A stretch of DNA of 6,275 bases, from contig JAUIAI010000169.1 in assembly GCA_030425615.1 (NCBI GenBank), positions 1-6,275 of the forward strand, read 5' to 3'. The notes beneath the pieces are model-generated. The model searched no databases and had not been told where the DNA came from. It saw only the letters and a program-made list of their open reading frames with translations. The position numbers were made by a program, and so were the translations under genes. This DNA comes from Gammaproteobacteria bacterium (GTDB lineage Bacteria > Pseudomonadota > Gammaproteobacteria > Burkholderiales > Burkholderiaceae_E). Positions 1 through 5,663 of the stretch are shown piece after piece. The number at the start of each line of letters is the position of its first letter. The stretch's first letter is position 1.

Positions 1-1871
1 TTGCTCCCCCGGGCGGCGCGGACCTGCCCGAGCCAGGCCTCGATGTGCGCCGTCTCCCTGGCGTGGCGCCGCGAACGGCGGCGCCAAGCGCGCCGGCCCG
101 CCAGCCACGCCATGGGCAGGAAGCCGGTGAGTCGCGTCGTCCGCAAGGTGCGCCCGCCGGAGAACCGCGCCGCCACGAAGCGACGCAGCAGCGGCCAGCG
201 CTCGAGCCGGTCCGCCCAGGCCTCGGGAATCGTATCGAGAACCTCTTCCAACCGGGGATGCAGGAACTCGTCCTGCTCGATGAGCTGGTCACGAGCGGCG
301 CGCACCTCACGACGGATCTCACCGAAGCGCTCGCGCCTGACCTTGAGGTCGGCCACCCGGATCGGGTCTTCGTAGCACATGCGCAGCGCCAGCCAACGCG
401 CGAGTTCGTAGGCGAGTTCGTCCGCCTCCGATTCACCGGCCGGCGCCGCGTCCTTCCCTGCGACCCGCTGCGACCCGGCCGGGTCCCCGTCCCGGGCGTT
501 CGTCCCGAGCCCCAGCGTGACCTCGAGGCGATCCAGATACTCCCGCGCGTAGTCCGCGTCGAGATAATCCACGCATCGCCGCACACCCTCCAACGCCGTG
601 GCGCGCGCCGCCCCGGGCAAGCGGCCGATCCGCTGCCCGAGCTCTCCGGTCGGCAGAACGACGGCGGTTCCGACCGGCTCCGACGCCTTCGGAACGGCTC
701 CGGCAGCCGCGACACGGTCGGGAACCTGACCGGCGTCGGTCGCGGCGGCGGTGACCGGGTCGGCAGTCTCGCCGGGGTCGGACGCGGTGCCCTGCGCTGA
801 GGAATCCTCTGCCACGGCCGCGGCGCCCAGTTCCGCCTGCCCGCGCTCGTGCGCGGCCCGCAGCGCGGCCAGGCTGGATTCGACGCCCACCCCGCCCGCC
901 CGGACGGCCGCCTCGAAGGCCTCGAGTGGAAACGGCAAGGCACCGCTCGCAGCCACCGCGCCGAACAGCGACGCGGAGATCACCGAACCGTTGTCCTCGG
1001 CGAGTTCGGCCATGTCGAACGCGAGAAGCCGGGCGGCGGCACGGGTGGCGGCCTCACGCACGACCTCGCCGTCAGCCATTCCGTTGCCCGGAACGATCTT
1101 CTCCGCCGTGGCGTACGCCCGGTGGGTCGACGCCACGAGCGTCGTACGGTCCGGCGTGACGAGCCCGCGCGTGATGGCGCGGCCGGCCTCCATCCACTCG
1201 GCGGCCACCACCAGATCCACGTCGCCCGACAAGGGCATCATGGCCAGCACGGGCTCCGCTCCGGCCACGCCCTCGAACATCTCCAGGTAGTAGATGGTGG
1301 CACCGGTGCGCTGCGCCACGCCCGGCACGGACGTGGCCTGCACCCGCCAGCCGCTCGTCTCGGCGAGCGTGACGAACCAGTCGGACAGCACACCGCCGCC
1401 CTGACCGCCCATCGCCACGATCGCGATGTTGATCCTGCGCGGCCGGACGGCCGTTCCATCCGGCGTGCGGGAAGCGCCGGACGCCCCCCGCGAATGCGGG
1501 TCCCGCGAACGCCCGGCATCGTCCGCCGGGGAAGACGGCGCGTCCGCGCCGGGCTCGGCCCGTACGTCCTCCGCGGCCGGTCCGCCCGGAGAATCTTCGA
1601 CGAGCCCGGCGGGAGGAACATCCTCCCCGCGCGTGATGGTGTTCGGCACACCGACCGTTGCCGGAGCGGCCACATTGGATCCGGCTGCGCCGAACACACC
1701 CGCCGGCGCCGCTGCGGCGGACCCCTCGTCCGCCGGGTCGTCGGCATCCCCCCGGGCCTCACGACGCAGCGCCAGATGACGCTGCTTCTCGGCCTCGAAC
1801 CGGGCCCGCATGTTGTCGTCGGCGGCGGGGGAAGGCCGGAACATCCGGCGGGAGCGGGAGCGACGGCTCAT
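1..1871 (-). CDS. iorB: Indolepyruvate ferredoxin oxidoreductase beta-subunit-like protein, extended, 3' end cut by window edge
   Basis: Predicted small-subunit partner of the adjacent alpha subunit in a CoA-dependent, ferredoxin-linked oxidation of aryl 2-oxoacids; cytoplasmic. I translated this frame by hand: ATG at 1871-1869, 623 codons to the left edge, no stop. Residues 1-143 are low complexity (Ala, Pro, Gly, Asp, Glu, Arg) after an Arg/Ser-rich start. The recognisable 2-oxoacid oxidoreductase gamma/IorB domain begins near residue 145 (RRINIAIVAMGGQGGG, with the Gly-rich loop at 155-160) and continues through VPGVAQRTGATIYY to about 340. A second disordered stretch (about 345-400) and a third (about 454-485) flank a helical C-terminal region containing MCYEDPIRVADLK near 498-510, which resembles the C-terminal region (DUF6537-like) of long proteobacterial IorB homologues. 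Stand-alone IorB is about 200 residues, so this is a long form with an added N-terminus. The start overlaps the alpha-subunit stop by ATGA; only a weak GGGA precedes it, so coupled translation is likely. The symbol reflects family, not proven substrate. Confidence 0.85.
   Translation of the reverse strand, partial: MSRRSRSRRMFRPSPAADDNMRARFEAEKQRHLALRREARGDADDPADEGSAAAAPAGVFGAAGSNVAAPATVGVPNTITRGEDVPPAGLVEDSPGGPAAEDVRAEPGADAPSSPADDAGRSRDPHSRGASGASRTPDGTAVRPRRINIAIVAMGGQGGGVLSDWFVTLAETSGWRVQATSVPGVAQRTGATIYYLEMFEGVAGAEPVLAMMPLSGDVDLVVAAEWMEAGRAITRGLVTPDRTTLVASTHRAYATAEKIVPGNGMADGEVVREAATRAAARLLAFDMAELAEDNGSVISASLFGAVAASGALPFPLEAFEAAVRAGGVGVESSLAALRAAHERGQAELGAAAVAEDSSAQGTASDPGETADPVTAAATDAGQVPDRVAAAGAVPKASEPVGTAVVLPTGELGQRIGRLPGAARATALEGVRRCVDYLDADYAREYLDRLEVTLGLGTNARDGDPAGSQRVAGKDAAPAGESEADELAYELARWLALRMCYEDPIRVADLKVRRERFGEIRREVRAARDQLIEQDEFLHPRLEEVLDTIPEAWADRLERWPLLRRFVAARFSGGRTLRTTRLTGFLPMAWLAGRRAWRRRSRRHARETAHIEAWLGQVRAARGS
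1440..1871 (-). other. Low-complexity, probably disordered N-terminal extension of the IorB-like protein
   Basis: About 143 residues precede the first recognisable IorB motif. Composition is dominated by Ala, Pro, Gly, Asp, Glu, Ser and Arg, with runs such as GSAAAAPAG and DAPSSPADDAG. The first 45 residues are basic and partly helical-looking (MRARFEAEKQRHLALRREA). No signal peptide or membrane segment is visible. The frame is open throughout and continuous with the ATGA overlap, so it is probably translated. An internal start nearer residue 145 cannot be excluded, but no clear Shine-Dalgarno plus start codon was noticed there. Function unknown. Confidence 0.6.
1868..1871 (-). other. ATGA stop/start overlap coupling iorA-like to iorB-like
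   Basis: On the minus strand the TGA of the alpha subunit (1870-1868) overlaps the ATG of the beta subunit (1871-1869). This arrangement commonly lets terminating ribosomes re-initiate, which suits subunits of one complex made in equal amounts. Only a weak GGGA sits upstream, supporting dependence on coupling. Confidence 0.8.
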
Positions 1872-4042
1872 GGCGTCAGTCCCGCGGCTGCGAAGCGACG
1901 CGCCCGTTCGCGGGCGGAGCGCGCCTGGATCCAACCGATCAGCGTGCGGCCGACGGCGCGGCGCAGACGCTCGAACCAGCCCGCGTTGTGCACGATGCCC
2001 ACCCGGACGAACGACGGGCAGAGCACGGCGGCGTGAGCGTTCTCACCGCAGAGTCCGCAGCCCACGCAGCTGTTGTCGACGGCCGTGACCGGGTCTTCGC
2101 GCAGAGGATCCGGGTTCTCGCGGATCGTCAGCGACGGACAACCGGACAGCCGCACGCACGCCCGGTCGCCTGTGCAGGTCTCCGGGTCGATGTAGAAACG
2201 CTCGCGTACCGCGCGCCTGCCCGCCTTGACCCGGGCCCGGAACTGCGGCCGCTCGCGGCGCTGGCGGTTGAGCATGCATTCGCTCTGGGCGACGATGACC
2301 TTGTGCCCCGCCCCCTTCGTCTTGACCGCGTCGCGGATCATGTCGCGCATCTGGCCGACGTCGTAGGTTCGCTTGACCTCGCGTACCCAGTTCACGCCCA
2401 CGCCCTGGACCGCCCGGCTGATGGGATTGTTCGTGGACCGGTGCGCGTTGGCCGCGCGCGAGGACAGCACGTCCTGGCCACCCGTGGCCGCCGAGTAACC
2501 GTTGTCGACGACGATCGTGAGCCCGTCACTCTTGTTGTAGACGGCGTTGCCGATGCCGCTCGTCAGACCGTTGTGCCAGAAACCGCCGTCGCCCATGACC
2601 GAAACGGCCGGCCGGGAGGACGGCACGTTGAACGCGGCGGCCCCGGCAGCACCCAGACCGTAGCCCATGGTCGTCTGCCCGATGTTGAAGGGCGGCATGA
2701 TCGAGAACAGATGACAACCGATGTCGCAGCTCACGTGCATCGGGCCGGTCTCCTGCTCGACCATCTTCATGGCCGCGAAGATCGGCCGCTCCGGGCAACC
2801 GGTGCAGAACCCCGGCGGGCGCGGCGGCACCTCGACGGCCAGCGCCTTGATCTCGGGCTGTTCGCGCAGTCGCTCGAGCGGTGTCGTGACGTCCTTGCCC
2901 GGCGCCAGCAGCCGCGGCGCCACCCGTTCGAAGAAGCGGCGCAGGCCGGCCAGGATCACGTCGCCGGTGTACTCGCCCGCCATCGGCAACAGATCCTTGC
3001 CGTACACCTGACAGCGCACACCCGCCTTGCGCAGCATCGTGTGCACGGCCTGCTCGATGTAATCGGGCTGGCCTTCCTCGATCAGCAGTACGGCCTGCCG
3101 GGCGCGGCAGAAGCGCTCGATCTCCTCGGGAACGAGCGGATAGGTGACGTTGAGCACGAACATCGGCAGCTTCGAGCGGCCGAAGGCGTCGGCCAGACCC
3201 AGCCGCTCGAGCGCGCGCACCACGGTGTTGTACATGCCGCCCTGCAGGATGATGCCCAGGTCTCCCTCTTCGCCGGGGAAGAACTCGTTCAGGCGGCGCC
3301 GCTTGATGTAGTCGACGGCGGCCGGCCAGCGCTTCTCGATCTTCTCGATCTCGTGCGCATAGGAGGCCGGCGGCAGCACGATCCGGCTCGTATCGCGCTG
3401 CGGATCGTTCAGTGCGTCCTGGATCGAGAACGCCGGGCGCCGGTTGTCGCGCGCGACGAAGCTGCCGTACAGGTGGCAGGCCCGGATGCGCAGCTCCAGC
3501 ATCACCGGCGTGTTGCTGACCTCCGAGAGGGCGAAGCCGTGCTCGACCATGTCCACGATGAGCGGCAGATTCGGCCGCGGATCGAGCAGCCAGATCTGGC
3601 TCTTCATGGCGAACGCATGGGTGCGTTCCTGCATGATGCTCGAGCCCTCGCCGTAGTCCTCTCCGACGATGATCAGCGCGCCGCCCTTGACCCCGCCCGA
3701 AGCGAGATTGGCGAGCGCGTCGGACGCCACGTTCGTGCCGACCGTGGACTTCCACGTGGCCGCGCCGCGCACGGGGTAGTTCACCGACGCGGCGAGCGTG
3801 GCGGCGGCGGCCGCCTCGGAGGCGCTGGCCTCCAGGTGCACCCCCAGCCCCTCGAGGATCTCCTGCGCGTCGGACAGCACGTCCATGAGATGCGAGATCG
3901 GCGCGCCCTGGTAGCCGGCGACATAGCCGACTCCGGACTGCAGCAAGGCCTTGGTGACCGCGAGGATCCCCTCGCCGTGGAAAACCTCGCCGTCGCCCAG
4001 GTGGAGCTTCTTGACCTCTTCGGCGAAAGATCGTTCAGCCAT
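1868..4042 (-). CDS. iorA: Indolepyruvate ferredoxin oxidoreductase alpha-subunit-like protein (TPP and Fe-S, 724 aa)
   Basis: Large subunit of a 2-oxoacid:ferredoxin oxidoreductase: 2-oxoacid + CoA + oxidised ferredoxin gives acyl-CoA + CO2 + reduced ferredoxin. Domains in order: an N-terminal pyrimidine-binding domain with GYQGAPIS at 43-50 (family GYPGTPS); a central transketolase-C-like domain (about 255-375); a CTGCPERP motif (C413, C416) and DIGCH (C443); the TPP pyrophosphate domain with GDGGFWHNG from 484 to VVDNGYSA near 511-518; then a C-terminal ferredoxin-like domain. That domain has C623-x2-D626-x2-C629-x5-C635-P and C659-x2-C662-x2-C665-x9-C675-P, so the first cluster has Asp where Cys is usual. 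A basic tail follows (about 681-724). The start is ATG with GGAGGG seven bases upstream; the codon follows the cyclase stop directly (TGAATG), and the stop overlaps the beta-subunit start. Class assignment is secure. Substrate is open: indolepyruvate, phenylpyruvate, or isatinate given the upstream gene. Confidence 0.93.
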   Translation of the reverse strand: MAERSFAEEVKKLHLGDGEVFHGEGILAVTKALLQSGVGYVAGYQGAPISHLMDVLSDAQEILEGLGVHLEASASEAAAAATLAASVNYPVRGAATWKSTVGTNVASDALANLASGGVKGGALIIVGEDYGEGSSIMQERTHAFAMKSQIWLLDPRPNLPLIVDMVEHGFALSEVSNTPVMLELRIRACHLYGSFVARDNRRPAFSIQDALNDPQRDTSRIVLPPASYAHEIEKIEKRWPAAVDYIKRRRLNEFFPGEEGDLGIILQGGMYNTVVRALERLGLADAFGRSKLPMFVLNVTYPLVPEEIERFCRARQAVLLIEEGQPDYIEQAVHTMLRKAGVRCQVYGKDLLPMAGEYTGDVILAGLRRFFERVAPRLLAPGKDVTTPLERLREQPEIKALAVEVPPRPPGFCTGCPERPIFAAMKMVEQETGPMHVSCDIGCHLFSIMPPFNIGQTTMGYGLGAAGAAAFNVPSSRPAVSVMGDGGFWHNGLTSGIGNAVYNKSDGLTIVVDNGYSAATGGQDVLSSRAANAHRSTNNPISRAVQGVGVNWVREVKRTYDVGQMRDMIRDAVKTKGAGHKVIVAQSECMLNRQRRERPQFRARVKAGRRAVRERFYIDPETCTGDRACVRLSGCPSLTIRENPDPLREDPVTAVDNSCVGCGLCGENAHAAVLCPSFVRVGIVHNAGWFERLRRAVGRTLIGWIQARSARERARRFAAAGLTP

Positions 4043-4843
4043 TCATGCACCCTCCACGAGCGCCAGCACACGCAGCGGGCTGCCCGAGCCGTTCTGGATC
4101 TTCAGCGGCGGACAGATCACGACCGCGCCGGTCGGCGGCAGCAGATCCAGGTTCTTCAGGCACTGCAACCCGTAACGATTGTTGCCGTGCATGTAGTAAT
4201 GGCACGGATAAGGCGGCCGCTGGTGAAAACCCTGCCCAGCATCGGTGCCGATCGCCTCGGTGCCGAAGCCGACGACGTCGCGCTCGCGGATCAGGAACTG
4301 CACCACCTCGGCATCCGGGCCGGGGGTGTGCTGGCCCTCTTCGTCGAAGTTCTGGAACGCCACGGGATCCGTCCGCTTGGACCAGTCGGTTCGCATCAGC
4401 ACCCAGGAACCGGCGGCGATCCGACCGTGCTCGGCCTCCCAGGCCTTGACGAAGTCCACGGTCAGCAGGAAGTCCGGGTCGGCGGCCGATTCGGCCGAAC
4501 AGTCGAGGACCACGGCGGGCGCGACGAAGGCGTCGACCGGAACGGTGTCCACCGTGTTGTTCGGCTGGTCCTTGCCGGAGATCCAGTGACTGGGGGCATC
4601 GAAATGGGTGCCCGTGTGCTCGCCGCAGGAGAAATTGTTCCAGTACCAGCCCGGGCCCCGGGCGTCGTAGCGTGAGATCTCCTCGATACGGAACGGCCAG
4701 CACTGGCCCATCTCCGGGGGCAGGACGATCTGCGGGAAATCGGGACTGAGCACCTGGGTGAGATCGACGATCCTCACCCGGCCGCTGGCCAGCGCCGCGA
4801 CCAGTTCGCCCAGCACCTGGGTCTTCTCGAGTACTTCCGACAT
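4043..4843 (-). CDS. Cyclase-family metal-dependent hydrolase, isatin-hydrolase-like (266 aa)
   Basis: Member of the cyclase/kynurenine-formamidase fold (PF04199 type), soluble metal-dependent hydrolases acting on amides and lactams. The signature HTGTHFDAPSH supplies H76, H80, D82 and H86; later come H215 and Q227, then NLDLLP and PLKIQNGSGSP, the typical C-terminal motifs. In KynB-type formamidases the position 12 residues after the second His is Glu; here it is Gln. As I recall, isatin hydrolase of Labrenzia uses His73, His77, Asp79, His83, His212 and Gln224, which matches all six positions here with a constant shift of +3. This favours isatin hydrolase (isatin to isatinate) over kynurenine formamidase. 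Start choice: ATG at 4843 has GGGGAG six bases upstream; the in-frame TTG two codons earlier abuts that site and is unlikely. No signal peptide. The stop adjoins the alpha-subunit ATG, tying the two functions together. Family sure, substrate inferred. Confidence 0.9.
   Translation of the reverse strand: MSEVLEKTQVLGELVAALASGRVRIVDLTQVLSPDFPQIVLPPEMGQCWPFRIEEISRYDARGPGWYWNNFSCGEHTGTHFDAPSHWISGKDQPNNTVDTVPVDAFVAPAVVLDCSAESAADPDFLLTVDFVKAWEAEHGRIAAGSWVLMRTDWSKRTDPVAFQNFDEEGQHTPGPDAEVVQFLIRERDVVGFGTEAIGTDAGQGFHQRPPYPCHYYMHGNNRYGLQCLKNLDLLPPTGAVVICPPLKIQNGSGSPLRVLALVEGA
4050..4055 (-). promoter_or_regulatory. Ribosome binding site of the alpha-subunit gene
   Basis: GGAGGG on the minus strand, seven bases before the ATG at 4042. 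It lies inside the last codons of the cyclase gene and fixes the start, because the stop TGA of that gene is followed at once by this ATG. Confidence 0.75.
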
Positions 4844-4849
4844 GGTCAA

Positions 4850-4855
4850 CTCCCC
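4850..4855 (-). promoter_or_regulatory. Ribosome binding site deciding the cyclase start
   Basis: GGGGAG on the minus strand, six bases before ATG at 4843. An upstream in-frame TTG at 4849 directly abuts this site with no spacer, so the ATG is preferred and the protein is 266 rather than 268 residues. Confidence 0.75.
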
Positions 4856-4904
4856 TGTACCGCGCCAGGGCCCGTATTCGGGACGACGCGGCGGTTCGGG
4901 TTCA

Positions 4905-5633
4905 TCAATAGGTGATCGAGCCGACCGACGTCCCCCCGCAGACGAACAGTGTCTGCCCGGTGACGAAGCCGGCGGATTCGGAAACGAAGAAGGACACGGC
5001 GCGGGCGACGTCGTCGGGCGTGCCGAGTCGGCGCACCGGCACCGAGGCCGCGATCTGATCGATCTTCGGGCTGTCCGCCGGGATCACGTCGTGGAACATC
5101 TCCGTCTGGGCAATGGGGCCCGGACAGACGACGTTGCAGGTGATTCCGTGCGGACCGAGCTCCAGCGCCCAGGTACGGGCCATCCCGAGCATGCCCGACT
5201 TCGTGGTGGAGTAGGCGGTGCGCTTGACCAGACCGAGCACGGCGCGGGTGGACATGAGTACGATGCGCCCGTAACCCAGCCGCTTCATCGTGGCCAGATT
5301 GGCCTGCACCAGGGCCAGCGGCGCCGACAGGTGCAGGTGGGTGAGCGTGTCCAGGTCGTCCTGCGTGACCTCCTCCAGCGGCTTTTCCCGGATGATGCCG
5401 GCGTTGTGGACGATCGTCGTGATCTCGTGCTGCGACGCGAGCGCGTCCGCGGCCTGACGGGTTGCCACCGGGTCGGCCAGATCCACCTCCACGTGTCGGA
5501 TCGACGGATCGTCGTGCGGGCCGGGACGGCGGGACAGCGACAGGACGGTGAAGCCCTCGTCGGCCAGTACACGGGCAAGGCGCGCGCCGATGCCCGAGCT
5601 GCCTCCCGTGACCAGTGCGATACGTTCGGTCAT
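4905..5633 (-). CDS. Short-chain dehydrogenase/reductase (FabG-like SDR, 242 aa)
   Basis: Classical SDR, a cytosolic NAD(P)-dependent alcohol/ketone oxidoreductase of usual length. Visible motifs: Rossmann loop TGGSSGIG at 9-16; D51 at the adenine-contact position; HNAG at 76-79 (family NNAG); catalytic S128, Y141 and K145 (YSTTK); PGP at 171-173; and the C-terminal TGQTLFVCGG. Arg35 and Arg36 after the second strand suggest NADP(H), though this is weak. The tetrad Asn usually found in helix 4 (VNL in FabG) appears to be His101 (LHL). Start ATG is preceded by GGGAG ten bases upstream; the gap to the preceding SDR is 30 bp and to the cyclase 61 bp, so it is probably co-transcribed. In an indole/isatin pathway it could interconvert a hydroxy compound and ketone such as dioxindole and isatin, but the sequence does not fix the substrate. 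A FabG role in lipid synthesis is less likely in this context. Confidence 0.92.
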   Translation of the reverse strand: MTERIALVTGGSSGIGARLARVLADEGFTVLSLSRRPGPHDDPSIRHVEVDLADPVATRQAADALASQHEITTIVHNAGIIREKPLEEVTQDDLDTLTHLHLSAPLALVQANLATMKRLGYGRIVLMSTRAVLGLVKRTAYSTTKSGMLGMARTWALELGPHGITCNVVCPGPIAQTEMFHDVIPADSPKIDQIAASVPVRRLGTPDDVARAVSFFVSESAGFVTGQTLFVCGGTSVGSITY

Positions 5634-5643
5634 GATCGTTTCA

Positions 5644-5648
5644 CTCCC
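5644..5648 (-). promoter_or_regulatory. Ribosome binding site of the complete SDR gene
   Basis: GGGAG on the minus strand, ten bases before ATG at 5633, within the 30-bp gap after the preceding SDR gene. The spacing is slightly long but acceptable, and no other start nearby is better placed. Confidence 0.55.
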
Positions 5649-5663
5649 ATGGGACGGTCTGCC

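Noticed and set aside
1238..1762. Minus-strand frame of 174 codons within the beta-subunit gene
   Set aside because: It is in a different frame from the beta subunit, is Arg/Pro-rich, and is explained as an out-of-frame shadow.
1..2036. Several plus-strand open frames over the left part of the window (e.g. 45-800, 751-1290, 849-2036)
   Set aside because: They are opposite the minus-strand beta-subunit frame, which is open from 1871 to the edge, has family motifs and starts in an ATGA overlap. The plus-strand products show no domain.
1658..4675. A 3-kb plus-strand open frame (about 1005 codons) antisense to the alpha subunit
   Set aside because: Its translation is Arg/His/Ala-rich with no recognisable domain, and it lies opposite a protein with clear TPP and Fe-S motifs. 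Long antisense frames are expected where GC-rich third positions suppress stop codons.
4043..4843. Kynurenine formamidase (kynB) as the identity of the cyclase gene
   Set aside because: The Glu ligand expected in KynB is Gln, and no kynureninase or tryptophan dioxygenase gene is next to it; the neighbours are IorAB-type genes and SDRs.
4844..4904. Possible small hairpin (CCCG AATA CGGG) in the 61-bp gap before the cyclase gene
   Set aside because: The stem is only four base pairs with no U-tract; in GC-rich DNA such stems arise by chance. I see no promoter or terminator worth calling there.
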